This document shows positions 1 to 8,078 of a DNA stretch of 64,000 nt, piece after piece (the stretch's first letter is position 1; each line of letters begins with the position of its first letter). This DNA comes from Myceligenerans indicum (GTDB lineage: Bacteria > Actinomycetota > Actinomycetes > Actinomycetales > Cellulomonadaceae). Under the pieces are notes generated by a model. It was not told the origin of the DNA, did not search any database, and saw nothing but the letters and a program-made list of their open reading frames with translations. The stretch is from positions 1 to 64,000 of the forward strand of contig NZ_JABBYC010000002.1 in NCBI RefSeq assembly GCF_016742955.1, given 5' to 3'. Position numbers and translations under genes: made by a program.

Positions 1-43
1 CCGAGCCTTATCGTCGGCAGCGTCAGATGTGTATAAGAGACAG
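1..43 (+). other. Untrimmed Illumina Nextera adapter at the contig end
   Basis: Positions 11-43 match the complete Nextera read-1 adapter, with the Tn5 mosaic end at 25-43. Positions 3-10 (GAGCCTTA) match, from memory, a published i5 index. The stretch is a library artefact. Genuine genomic sequence starts at about 44, so any reading frame that begins here is spurious. Confidence 0.97.
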
Positions 44-79
44 GTCGGTGCGGGGTGGCGGGCGGCCGGTCCCGCGCCG

Positions 80-1096
80 TCAGCCGAAGGTGACGACCAC
101 CTTGTCCGCCGCCCCCGGGGTGCGCGCCAGCTCGAGCGCGTCGAGCGCCCGGTCGAACGGCACCGTGTCGCTGACGATCACCGCGTACCTGCGCCAGTTG
201 GCGATGATGTCGTCGGTGACCTCGAAGATCTCGGTGGGGTAGCCCATCGACCAGACGAGGTTCAGCTCGGAGGTCAGGATGCTGCCCAGGTCGAGCTCGA
301 CGGGCTTCTTGTGCACCGCCACGATGCCGAACGTCGCCCCGTGCTTCGCGATCGACGTCACGGTCCGCGGCACGGCGGGGGCTCCGGCGGCGTCGAGGTA
401 GATGTCGGTGCCGGGCCGCACACCGCGGTTGAAGGCGGTCGCGCCGTCACCGTGCAGTTCCACGAGCCGGGCCGCGGCGTCCTCCTCGGCGGAGTTGATG
501 ACGGCGTCGGCCCCGACCTGCAGGGCCTTGTCCAGCCGGGACGGCTGGATGTCGACCACGACGACGTGGGAGGCGCCCCGGCGCCGGTAGCCGAGCACGG
601 CACCGAGGCCGATGGGTCCCGCGCCGAACACCACTACCTTGGCCCCGGGCCGCGGGTCCGTGCGGTTGACCGCGTGGGAGGCCACGGCCATCGGCTCGTT
701 CAGGGCGGCGACCTCCCAGGGGATCTCCTTCGGCACGACCCGGAGCTGCCGCCCGGCCTGCGCGCCGGAGATCACGACGTACTCCGAGAGCCCGCCCTGC
801 GCACCGCCCGACCCGAGCAGGCCGTCGGTCAGCGCCATCGTGTCGATGACGACGTGGTCCCCCACGGCGAGCCCGGTGACGTCGGCGCCGACCTCCACGA
901 CCTCCGCCGCGGGCTCGTGCCCCAGCGGCGTGGCGCCGAGACGCGGCGGGATACCGCCGTTGGCCGTGTACAGGGCGTCGGACCCGCAGATACCGCACGC
1001 CCGCATCCGCAGCAGGACGTCTGCGGGCCCGGCCTCCGGCCGGTCGACGTCGACCCAGGACGCCGTGTCCGGCGCTGTCACGTGAACGGATCTCAT
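80..1096 (-). CDS. Zinc-dependent medium-chain alcohol/polyol dehydrogenase
   Basis: The 338-residue product is a cytosolic NAD(P)-dependent oxidoreductase of the medium-chain dehydrogenase superfamily. The GroES-like half carries the catalytic-zinc motif GICGSD (C37) and GHE (H60, E61). The Rossmann half has the dinucleotide motif GAGPIG near residue 159. The four-cysteine structural-zinc lobe of classical alcohol dehydrogenases is absent, as in several sugar-alcohol and threonine-type members. The ATG at 1096 follows a GAGGAG ribosome site. It is divergent from a LacI regulator, which suggests oxidation of a sugar or polyol under that regulator. The exact substrate cannot be told from sequence. 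The gene ends 36 bases from the adapter junction and looks complete. Confidence 0.9.
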   Translation of the reverse strand: MRSVHVTAPDTASWVDVDRPEAGPADVLLRMRACGICGSDALYTANGGIPPRLGATPLGHEPAAEVVEVGADVTGLAVGDHVVIDTMALTDGLLGSGGAQGGLSEYVVISGAQAGRQLRVVPKEIPWEVAALNEPMAVASHAVNRTDPRPGAKVVVFGAGPIGLGAVLGYRRRGASHVVVVDIQPSRLDKALQVGADAVINSAEEDAAARLVELHGDGATAFNRGVRPGTDIYLDAAGAPAVPRTVTSIAKHGATFGIVAVHKKPVELDLGSILTSELNLVWSMGYPTEIFEVTDDIIANWRRYAVIVSDTVPFDRALDALELARTPGAADKVVVTFG

Positions 1097-1125
1097 GGTG
1101 GTGCTCCTCGCGTCGTCAGGCGATC

Positions 1126-1141
1126 ACTAAATCGAATTAGT
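1126..1141. promoter_or_regulatory. LacI-type operator between divergent dehydrogenase and regulator
   Basis: ACTAA-N6-TTAGT with the self-complementary centre TCGA gives 14 of 16 palindromic bases, typical of a LacI-family site. It lies in the 118-base divergent gap, 30 bases upstream of the dehydrogenase start, so the adjacent LacI protein could repress both genes. Confidence 0.7.
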
Positions 1142-1214
1142 AATAGACTAGCCTGAGCCCGGACGAGCAGTGGACACGGACCGGGGACGGCAGGATCCGA
1201 AGGGGGCCCAGGAC

Positions 1215-2156
1215 ATGGAGCGAGCGAGGCGTGCGACGCTGAAGGACGTCGCCCGCGTGAGCGGCGTCTCGCCCACGACCGTGAGCTTCGTGCTCAACGA
1301 CACCCCCGGGCAGACCATCCCCGCGGACACCCGTGCCAAGGTGTTCGAGGCCGCCCGCAGTCTGGACTACTCACCGCACCGGCTCGCGCGGGCACTGCGC
1401 GAGGGCAGCAGCCGCGTCGTGCTCCTGAAGCTGGGCGACCTGCGCCCCGGGCACAGCATGGACGGCTTCGTGACGGGCATGCGCCACGAGCTGTCCCGCC
1501 ACGGGCACACGCTCGTGGTCCACCCGGGCGGCGCCGGCCCCGCCCTCATGGCCGAGTTCGTCGCGACCCTGGCGCCCCGCGCGGTCGTCGACCTCGCGGG
1601 GCCGTACCAGCAGGCAGCCACCGACGGGAACGGGAACGACGGCGGCTGGGTCGACGGGCTCGCCGCCCACACCATGACCCAGCTCGCCCACCTCGCCACC
1701 CGCGGCCACTCGCAGATCGCTCTCGCGCTGCCGGACGAAGCTGCCGCCGAACCACTGGCCGGCCTCCGCCTGCGCCACGCCCGCGAGGCGTGGTCCCAGC
1801 TCGGCTCACAGGAGCTGCACCCGCTGCACGTCCCGGCCACCGCCCATGAGGCGGCCGGTGCCGTGCGCACGCTGCGCGTCCACCACCCGCAGGTCACCGC
1901 CGTCGCCGCGTTCGACGACGAGACGGCGCTGCGCGTCCTGGCCGCCATGGCCGACGCCGGCCTGGCCGCACCCGCGGACCTCGCCGTGATCGGGTTCGAC
2001 GACGGCCCCTACGGCGCGCTGTGGCGGCCCACCCTCACGAGCGTGCACATCGACGGCGAGAGTTTCGGGCGCCGTGCCGCCCGCGAGGCGCTCGGCATCG
2101 ACCCCGGCGCGCCGGTCACCCCGGCGTCGACCGTCGTACAGCGACAGTCGGCCTGA
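1215..2156 (+). CDS. LacI family transcriptional regulator
   Basis: The N-terminal helix-turn-helix reads TLKDVARVSGVSPTTVSFVL, followed by a hinge and a periplasmic-binding-protein-like effector domain. The ATG at 1215 was preferred over one at 1170 because it sits 8 bases after AGGGGG and the product then begins directly before the HTH. At 313 residues it is slightly short for the family (about 330-345), with a shortened first effector lobe around residues 60-110. It is divergent from the zinc dehydrogenase with a palindrome in the gap, so it most likely controls that gene in response to a sugar or sugar derivative. The inducer is unknown. Confidence 0.9.
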   Translation: MERARRATLKDVARVSGVSPTTVSFVLNDTPGQTIPADTRAKVFEAARSLDYSPHRLARALREGSSRVVLLKLGDLRPGHSMDGFVTGMRHELSRHGHTLVVHPGGAGPALMAEFVATLAPRAVVDLAGPYQQAATDGNGNDGGWVDGLAAHTMTQLAHLATRGHSQIALALPDEAAAEPLAGLRLRHAREAWSQLGSQELHPLHVPATAHEAAGAVRTLRVHHPQVTAVAAFDDETALRVLAAMADAGLAAPADLAVIGFDDGPYGALWRPTLTSVHIDGESFGRRAAREALGIDPGAPVTPASTVVQRQSA

Positions 2157-2165
2157 CGGCGGGCG

Positions 2166-2738
2166 TCAGCGCTCGACCTCGAACACCTGCTTCTGGATGC
2201 CGTTCGCGTAGACCTCGTGCTCGGTCAGCCGGAGCTTCTGAACCGGCTTGTCGGCATCACTGAACAGGGGCTTGCCCTGGCCCAGGAGCACCGGGAAGAC
2301 GAGCAGATGGTAGGCGTCGATCAGGCCCGCGTCCCCCAGGGCACGCGTGAGGCTGACGCTGCCGTGCACCTGGATCTCGCCGCTGCCGGCTTCCTTGAGC
2401 CGTGCGACATCGTCCAGCGAGCGCAGGATGGTGGTCTCGCCCCAGTTGTCGACCAGGTCCTCCTCGGTGAGGTAGGTGGAGACCACGTACTTGGGCAGGG
2501 TGTTGTAACGCTTGAACTCGTCCATGCTCGGCCAGACCGGAGCGAAGTTCTCGTAGCTCGCCCGGCCGAACAGCAGACCGGAGGCCTCCTCCTGCTCACG
2601 AGCCTTGAGATCGTAGGCCTCGGGGACGAAGTCGACCGTCTTGAAGGTCCACGCCGTGTCGTGCAGGGCGGGGTCGCCGCCGGTCGGATCGACCTTGCCG
2701 TCGAGCGAGACGAAGTGCGTGGCGACGATGGTGCTCAT
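2166..2738 (-). CDS. Dihydrofolate-reductase-like (RibD C-terminal family) protein
   Basis: The 190-residue protein belongs to the DHFR/RibD C-terminal fold family: N-terminal MSTIVATHFVSLDG, a central LLFGRASYENFAPVWP and a C-terminal GEIQVHGSVSLTRAL nucleotide-binding stretch. Most actinobacterial members are stand-alone reductases of unknown substrate, probably NADPH-dependent. The ATG at 2738 is preceded by AAGGAGAA at good spacing. An in-frame upstream start at 2816 would add a low-complexity leader and has no support. The gene is convergent with the LacI gene (9-base gap) and apparently monocistronic. Confidence 0.85.
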   Translation of the reverse strand: MSTIVATHFVSLDGKVDPTGGDPALHDTAWTFKTVDFVPEAYDLKAREQEEASGLLFGRASYENFAPVWPSMDEFKRYNTLPKYVVSTYLTEEDLVDNWGETTILRSLDDVARLKEAGSGEIQVHGSVSLTRALGDAGLIDAYHLLVFPVLLGQGKPLFSDADKPVQKLRLTEHEVYANGIQKQVFEVER

Positions 2739-2796
2739 ATCGGATTCTCCTTGTGATCGCGACCGGGTGGTCGTCGTGGCTGTCTGATGCTGGTCG

Positions 2797-2814
2797 GCAC
2801 CACGGCCGTGGTGC
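2797..2814. promoter_or_regulatory. 18-bp perfect palindrome upstream of the DHFR-like and stress genes
   Basis: GCACCACGG is followed directly by its exact complement, CCGTGGTGC. It sits in the 242-base divergent gap between the DHFR-like gene and the universal stress gene, 59 bases from the former's start. It could be an operator, but no regulator is adjacent. The rest of the gap shows no gene. Confidence 0.4.
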
Positions 2815-2980
2815 AACGCGCTGTGAGGATGGACGAGCGGATCACCCGGAACTCATCGGTGCGCGCCCGATCCGGCCCAGAGACCAAGGTCCCGTCGGCG
2901 CGTGACCGTCGGCCCTGCCCCTCTCCTGGTCACGATGGGCAAGGTCGAGACGTGGAGAAGCCGAGCAGAAGGGGCCCGTC

Positions 2981-3865
2981 ATGACCACCGCCCAGCGTCG
3001 CACCCCGGTCGTCGTAGCCGTCGACGGAAGCGAACGCAGCACGGGAGCCATCCGGTACGGGATGCAGGAGGCACGGATCCGCGGCACCGCGGCGCGCCTC
3101 GTGCACGTCCCCGGCGACACGGACAGAGAAGGGCGCGAGACGGTGGACCGGTCCCTGTCCACGGCCCGCGCCGCAGAGCCGGGAGTCGAGGTGGGATGGC
3201 TGCTGGGGACGGGACCGCGCGTGAACGACCTGGTGACGGCGTCGGCGAGGGCAGGCATGCTGGTGCTGGGGCGGCTCGCCCTCCAGGGCGCGGGACACCA
3301 GGCCACCGGGCCGACGACGGCGGGCGTGGCCGCGCACGCGGCGGTGCCGGTCGTGGTGGTGCCGGCGGACTGGCACGACAGAGGCCGCGGCCGCGTCGTC
3401 GTCGGGGTCAAGTCGTCCGCGATCTCGGGGGAACTGCTCGCACACGCGTTCCGGACCGCGGCGGCCCGGGGTGCCGCCCTGCGGGTGCTGCACGCCGTGG
3501 AGCCCGCCGGCACCGTCGCGGAGCCCGCGACGGGAGACGGCGACGGCAGGCCGGAGACCGCCGTGGGCGATCCCGTGCTGGAGGCGATGGTGCGGGACTG
3601 GTCGGCGGCCTACCCGGACGTCGTGGTGACCACGTCGGTGATGCGTGCCGAACCGGTCCGCGCCCTGACCGAGGCCGCGGCCGAAGCGGATCTGCTCGTG
3701 GTGGCCCGGCATCCGCTCAGTTTGCGGCACCCGGTGCGGCTGGGACCGACGCCCCGGACGCTCCTGGAGGTCTCCGACACGCCCGTCGAGGTGTTTCCGC
3801 TGACGGGAGAGCTGACCCCGCCACCGCTCGTGCTGGAACAGGCGGGGACGATCGTGAAGGAGTGA
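2981..3865 (+). CDS. Tandem-domain universal stress protein
   Basis: The 294-residue protein carries two UspA-type domains, about residues 9-125 and 140-280. The first begins VVVAVDGSERSTGAIRYG and the second RVVVGVKSSAISGELLAHAF. The glycine-rich nucleotide signature near the end of each domain is degenerate, so ATP binding is uncertain. The ATG at 2981 follows AAGGGG. Such tandem proteins in actinobacteria are cytosolic and induced in hypoxia, stationary phase or heat. A GC-rich hairpin after the stop suggests a single-gene transcript. Confidence 0.88.
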   Translation: MTTAQRRTPVVVAVDGSERSTGAIRYGMQEARIRGTAARLVHVPGDTDREGRETVDRSLSTARAAEPGVEVGWLLGTGPRVNDLVTASARAGMLVLGRLALQGAGHQATGPTTAGVAAHAAVPVVVVPADWHDRGRGRVVVGVKSSAISGELLAHAFRTAAARGAALRVLHAVEPAGTVAEPATGDGDGRPETAVGDPVLEAMVRDWSAAYPDVVVTTSVMRAEPVRALTEAAAEADLLVVARHPLSLRHPVRLGPTPRTLLEVSDTPVEVFPLTGELTPPPLVLEQAGTIVKE

Positions 3866-3879
3866 GGCTCCGGCCGGAC

Positions 3880-3896
3880 CCCGGCTCGCAGCCGGG
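3880..3896 (+). terminator. Hairpin terminator after universal stress gene
   Basis: CCCGGCT, loop CGC, AGCCGGG: a perfect 7-bp stem starting 15 bases after the stop codon. There is no T-tract, as is common in high-GC actinobacteria. Confidence 0.55.
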
Positions 3897-3945
3897 TGTG
3901 ATCCACCGAGATGTGCTCGAGGTACGGCATGTCTCTCTCTCCCCC

Positions 3946-4119
3946 CGCCCCCTGGACCTCGGCCTGACACTGGGGCCTCTGGGGCACGGACCGGGCCAGG
4001 TCCTGGAGTCCCTCGTGCCCGCGGTGCTGGAGCAGCGCGTGCAGAGCGCCGTCGCCCATCGTGCCTGGCGCCGGCTGCTGACCCGCTACGGCATCCCGGC
4101 GCCCGGACCGGGACCGGCG
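3946..4119 (+). pseudogene. Remnant of a DNA-3-methyladenine glycosylase (HhH-GPD family) gene
   Basis: The 324-base gap between the stress gene and the WYL regulator gene holds a short reading frame. It encodes RPLDLGLTLGPLGHG, then ESLVPAVLEQRVQSAVAHRAWRRLL and YGIPAPGPGP (shown here as separate motifs). From memory these match the N-terminal strand and the helix-hairpin-helix entry segment (LVPAVLEQKVTG) of actinobacterial AlkA-like glycosylases. In intact proteins about 90 residues separate the two motifs, and the catalytic HhH-GPD core follows. Here the spacer is deleted and the frame dissolves after residue 58. It is a doubly truncated fossil, with no start or ribosome site. The family assignment is from recall and needs a search. 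Confidence 0.5.
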
Positions 4120-4189
4120 CGGACGTCGCCCCGCGCCTGGAGGAGACGGCGACGATGCCTCGCGCCACGCCGCGGTCCGCGGCGGCCGC

Positions 4190-5185
4190 TCACCGATCAC
4201 CGCCGCCACTGACGGGTGCCGGCCGGGCGGCGGGCCCGGTGAGGGCGGCGGTGAGCCGCTCGGCGAGCACGGCGACGGCCTCGCGCAGCTCGGGCCCGCC
4301 CTCCACCCGGTACCCGAACGGCACCCGCGCCAGCCGCTCCTGCGCGTACGCCTCCGGGTTGCGTGTGCTGCCCGTGAGCACGCACCGGTCCCCCGCCGCC
4401 TCGAGACGTCCCATGTGCGCCCCGACCCAGGGTTCGACGTCGGCCAGCGGGGCGTCGAACACGACGCGCGTGGTGAACCGCCAGCCGATGCCGAGGTGCT
4501 CCTCCAGGGCCGCCACCGGGTCGAGGTCGTCGGGCGGCACGAAACCGTGGCCGGTGTGCGCCACGTCCAGGACCCGGTCGACGCGGTAGGTGCGCACGGC
4601 GTCGGACCGGTGGGAGTGGCACAGGAGATACCAGCGCCCGTAGCGCACGACGACGGCCCAGGGGTCGACCTCGGCGACCCACTGGCGGCCGGTCTCGCCG
4701 CGGTAGGTGACCACCACCCGCCGGCGGGCCGCGATCGCCGCGACCAGTTCGCCGGTGACGGCCGTGTCGGGACGGGTCGCGTAGCGGTCGGGCGTGGCGG
4801 AGGCGTGCGCGCGCAGCGTGGCCGCCTGGCGGCCGACGTCGGCGGGCAGGGCCCGGACCACCTTGCCCAGGGCGGCGTCCACGAGATCGTCGCCCCCGGC
4901 GTCCGGATCGCCGTTGATCACGGCCATGACCAGGCCGAGCGCCTCGCTCTGCGTGAACGAGACGGGCGGGAGGCGGGTCCCGCGCCCGAGCCGGTAGCCC
5001 CCGTGGGGGCCCCGCGCCGAGGTGACCGGGATTCCCGCCTCCCGCAGGATCCCGACGTACCGGCGCGCGGCCCGCTCCGTGACCCCGAGCCGCCCGGCGA
5101 GCTCGCTCGCCGTCGCACCGGGACGCGTCCCGAGGATCTCCAGGGTGCGCAGAGCGCGTGCGGTGGGGCTGGTGTCGGAGGACAT
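4190..5185 (-). CDS. WYL-domain (YafY-type) transcriptional regulator
   Basis: The N-terminal winged helix (residues 8-60, ASELAGRLGVTERAARRYVG) is followed by a WYL domain around residues 140-215 (VVVTYRGETGRQWVAEVDPW, then RYGRWYLLCHSHRSDAVRTY) and a C-terminal WCX extension. The length of 331 residues is usual for the family. WYL domains bind nucleic acid or nucleotide-like ligands in studied members. The gene is divergent from an alpha/beta hydrolase, with a perfect inverted repeat between them, a frequent actinobacterial arrangement in which the regulator controls the hydrolase. The ATG at 5185 has no obvious ribosome site; its transcript may be leaderless. Confidence 0.88.
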   Translation of the reverse strand: MSSDTSPTARALRTLEILGTRPGATASELAGRLGVTERAARRYVGILREAGIPVTSARGPHGGYRLGRGTRLPPVSFTQSEALGLVMAVINGDPDAGGDDLVDAALGKVVRALPADVGRQAATLRAHASATPDRYATRPDTAVTGELVAAIAARRRVVVTYRGETGRQWVAEVDPWAVVVRYGRWYLLCHSHRSDAVRTYRVDRVLDVAHTGHGFVPPDDLDPVAALEEHLGIGWRFTTRVVFDAPLADVEPWVGAHMGRLEAAGDRCVLTGSTRNPEAYAQERLARVPFGYRVEGGPELREAVAVLAERLTAALTGPAARPAPVSGGGDR

Positions 5186-5212
5186 CTCAGCAGGCTAGGC
5201 TCCTTGGCCGCA

Positions 5213-5235
5213 ATCCGGAAGCAGAACGTCCGGAT
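5213..5235. promoter_or_regulatory. Inverted-repeat operator between WYL regulator and hydrolase
   Basis: ATCCGGA-N9-TCCGGAT: perfect 7-bp arms with centres about 16 bases (one and a half helical turns) apart. It lies in the 108-base divergent gap, 27 bases upstream of the regulator start. It is probably the site through which the WYL protein controls both genes. Confidence 0.6.
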
Positions 5236-5293
5236 CTGGTCCTACGGTGGTGGCACCGGCACCTCGCCGGGCTTGTCACGGGAGAAGAAGATC

Positions 5294-5989
5294 ATGGACA
5301 TCGTGCTCATCGGCGGCCTCTGGCTCGACGGCTCGGCCTGGGACGACGTCGTCCCAGGCCTGGAGGCGGCCGGCCACCGGCCCGTGCCCGTCACGCTTCC
5401 CGGCCAGGGCGACGGGGCCGTGTCGGCCACGCTCGACGACCAGGTGGCGGCCGTCCTGGCCGCCGTGGACGCGACGCCTGACAAGCCGCTGGTCGTGGGG
5501 CACTCCGCGGCCTGCACCCTGGCGTGGCTCGCCACCGACGCGCGGCCCGACGCCGTGGCCGGCGTCGTCCTCATCGGCGGCTTCCCCTGGGACGACGGCA
5601 AGCTCTACGCCGACCTGTTCGAGATCACGGACGGCGTCATGCCGTTTCCCGGCTGGGAACCCTTCGAGGGGCCCGACTCCGCCGACCTGGACGAGGCTGC
5701 CCGGTCCGCGCTGGCGGCGTCGGCCGTCCCCGTCCCCGAGGGCGTCGCCCGGGGCGTGGTGCGGCTCACCGACGCGCGCCGGTTCGACGTCCCGGTCACC
5801 GTCCTGTGCCCCGAGTTCACGCCCGCCCAGGCCCGGGCATGGATCGACGGAGGCGACGTGCCCGAGCTCGCGAACGCCCGGCACGTCGACCTCGTCGATC
5901 TCGACTCGGGACACTGGCCGATGGTGACCCGCCCGGCCGAGCTGGCCCGGGAGCTGGGACGCGTGGCCCGGCGGCAGGCCCGGCCGTAG
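5294..5989 (+). CDS. Alpha/beta hydrolase
   Basis: The 231-residue soluble hydrolase has the nucleophile elbow GHSAA (S71), an acid probably in the strand DVPVTVLCPEF, and a catalytic His in DSGHWP near residue 213. The N-terminal MDIVLIGGLWLDGSAWDDV resembles small esterases of the methylesterase / salicylate-esterase-like group. No signal peptide is seen. The ATG at 5294 follows GGAGAAG. It is divergent from the WYL regulator and convergent (9-base gap) with tctA. The substrate is unknown. Confidence 0.87.
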   Translation: MDIVLIGGLWLDGSAWDDVVPGLEAAGHRPVPVTLPGQGDGAVSATLDDQVAAVLAAVDATPDKPLVVGHSAACTLAWLATDARPDAVAGVVLIGGFPWDDGKLYADLFEITDGVMPFPGWEPFEGPDSADLDEAARSALAASAVPVPEGVARGVVRLTDARRFDVPVTVLCPEFTPAQARAWIDGGDVPELANARHVDLVDLDSGHWPMVTRPAELARELGRVARRQARP

Positions 5990-5998
5990 CGCCCGCCC

Positions 5999-7522
5999 TC
6001 ACCGCACGCCGGCCGGACTCACCTCCAGCGCCCGCTCCCGCCGCCGCAGCCAGACGCCGAGCACGAGGACCACCACGATCGCCGCGTACGCGAGGACGGC
6101 GAACGGGCTGGTGACGAGGTAGCTCAGGTCCCCCTGGCTGATCGCGAGGGAGCGGCGCAGCCGGTCCTCCGCCATCGGGCCCAGGATCATGCCCACCACC
6201 ATCGGCGCCACGGGGTAGCCGTAGCGGCGCATCATGAAGCCCGCCAGGCCCACGAGCACCAGGAGCAGCACGTCCACCGGCGAGAAGTTCAGGGCGAACG
6301 AGCCGAGCGCACCGAACAGAAGGATGCCCGCGTACAGGTAGTGCCGCGGGATCTGCAGCACCCGGACCCACATGCCCACCAGCGGCAGGTTGAGCACCAG
6401 CAGCATGACGTTGCCGACGTACAGGCTGGCCACCAGGGCCCAGACCAGCGCGGGCTCGTTGACCATCAGCAGCGGTCCGGGCTGGATCGCGTACGACTGG
6501 AACGCGACGAGGATGATCGCCGCGGTCGCCGTCGTCGGCAGGCCGAGCGTCAGCAGCGGGACGAGCACGCCCGACGCCGCGGCGTTGTTCGCCGCCTCCG
6601 GGCCCGCCACCCCCTCGATCGCGCCCCTGCCGAACTGTCCGCGCCGTTCCTTGCCCGCCAGGCGCCGTTCGGCGGCGTAGGAGAGGAACGTCGCCACGTC
6701 CGCCCCGCCCGCGGGGATGGTGCCCACGGGGAACCCGACGGCGGCGCCGCGCAGCCACGGCTTCCACGAACGCCGCCAGTCGTCGCGCTTCATCCAGCTG
6801 CGCCAGCCCTTCTCCACGGGGATGATCTCCGGCGGCCCGTGCCGCATCCGTGATCCCACGTACAGGGCCTCGCCCACGGCGAACAGCCCGACGGCGACCA
6901 CGACGACGTCGATACCGTCCGCCAGGTTGGGCACGCCGAACGTGAACCGCTGCTGCCCCGTCAGGGTGTCCGTGCCCACCAGCCCGAGGAACAGGCCCAG
7001 CGCGAGCGACGCGAGGCCGCGCGGCACGGAGCTGCCGAGCAGCGCGCCGACCGTGATGAAGGCGACCACCATCAGCGCGAAGTAGTCGGGCTCGCCGAGC
7101 TGCACGGCCATCCGGGCGACGAACGGCGCCACGAACGTGAGCGCCACCGTCGCCAGCGTTCCGGCGACGAACGAACCGATCGCAGCCGTCGCGAGCGCCG
7201 CCGCGCCGCGGCCGGCACGCGCCATCTTGTTGCCCTCGAGCGCCGTGACGATCGAGGCGGACTCACCGGGCGTGTTCAGCAGGATGGACGTGGTGGATCC
7301 GCCGTACATCCCGCCGTAGTAGATGCCCGCGAAGACGATGATCGCCGCCGTGGGCTCCAGGCTGTACGTCAGCGGGAGCAGCAGCGCGATGGTCATGGCG
7401 GGCCCGATCCCGGGCAGCACGCCCACCGCGGTCCCGATGAACACCCCAAACAGGGCGTACAGCAGGAAGACCGGGTGCATGACCGTGGCGAAGCCGTCCA
7501 TCAGGGCCTGGAAGTCATCCAC
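5999..7522 (-). CDS. tctA: Tripartite tricarboxylate transporter, large permease TctA
   Basis: The 507-residue integral membrane protein is of the TctA family, with about 11-12 hydrophobic segments. The conserved glycine motif [17 protein letters not shown] lies near residue 40, with a second glycine-rich loop ([13 protein letters not shown]) in the other half of the protein. TctA forms the ion-driven channel that takes up citrate or another carboxylate delivered by TctC. It is the last gene of tctCBA and overlaps tctB by 8 bases. Length is as expected. Confidence 0.95.
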   Translation of the reverse strand: MDDFQALMDGFATVMHPVFLLYALFGVFIGTAVGVLPGIGPAMTIALLLPLTYSLEPTAAIIVFAGIYYGGMYGGSTTSILLNTPGESASIVTALEGNKMARAGRGAAALATAAIGSFVAGTLATVALTFVAPFVARMAVQLGEPDYFALMVVAFITVGALLGSSVPRGLASLALGLFLGLVGTDTLTGQQRFTFGVPNLADGIDVVVVAVGLFAVGEALYVGSRMRHGPPEIIPVEKGWRSWMKRDDWRRSWKPWLRGAAVGFPVGTIPAGGADVATFLSYAAERRLAGKERRGQFGRGAIEGVAGPEAANNAAASGVLVPLLTLGLPTTATAAIILVAFQSYAIQPGPLLMVNEPALVWALVASLYVGNVMLLVLNLPLVGMWVRVLQIPRHYLYAGILLFGALGSFALNFSPVDVLLLVLVGLAGFMMRRYGYPVAPMVVGMILGPMAEDRLRRSLAISQGDLSYLVTSPFAVLAYAAIVVVLVLGVWLRRRERALEVSPAGVR

Positions 7523-8078
7523 GGAGGAACGGCACCCCCTCCAGCAGCGGGCCGGCCGGCAGCGACAGCCCGAGGGCTCCGCCGAAGACCGCCTGGATGG
7601 TCAGCCCGAGCACGAGCCCGATCAGCGCGGCACGCCACCAGGGGCGTGCGCCCAGGACGACGGCCGCGGAGGCGAACAGGAGCGCCGCGGCCGGTGGCCA
7701 GCCGATCACGTTGATGACGAACACGTGCACGACGAGGGCGGCCAGGAGCAGGACCACGGTGCGCCAGTCGGTGCGGACCGCCGGGTCGACGTCCTCGCCC
7801 TCCTCCGCCTGGCCTGCCCCGCCCCGCAGCACGAGCACCGTCAGCACCACCCCGATAGCGGCGAGCAGGGCGCCCACCAGATAGGGGAAGGCTCGTGGGC
7901 CCAGCGTGTTGGTGGAGCCGGGGACCACGATGCTCCCGGCCGTGAGCAGGACGTACACGCCCAGTGCTCCGATGGTGACGGCCAGGACGAGCTCGCCCCG
8001 GCGGTGCTGCGCCGCGGGCGGTTGCTCACCGGTGGCGTGCTCTGCCGGCGGCCGCTCGCGCGTGGCTCGCCCGCTCAT
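7515..8078 (-). CDS. tctB: Tripartite tricarboxylate transporter, small permease TctB
   Basis: The 187-residue protein has four predicted membrane segments ([19 protein letters not shown] near residue 33 is the first). This is the usual TctB size and topology; it partners TctA in the membrane. The start ATG overlaps the tctC stop (ATGA), showing translational coupling. The first 25 residues are charged and cytoplasmic. Confidence 0.9.
   Translation of the reverse strand: MSGRATRERPPAEHATGEQPPAAQHRRGELVLAVTIGALGVYVLLTAGSIVVPGSTNTLGPRAFPYLVGALLAAIGVVLTVLVLRGGAGQAEEGEDVDPAVRTDWRTVVLLLAALVVHVFVINVIGWPPAAALLFASAAVVLGARPWWRAALIGLVLGLTIQAVFGGALGLSLPAGPLLEGVPFLRG

Noticed and set aside
29..1156. Long plus-strand frame starting in the adapter
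   Set aside because: It begins inside the Nextera sequence and is antisense to a clear zinc dehydrogenase.
3610..4209. Minus-strand frame over the glycosylase remnant
   Set aside because: No motif or ribosome site, overlaps the stress gene; the plus strand shows the family motifs.
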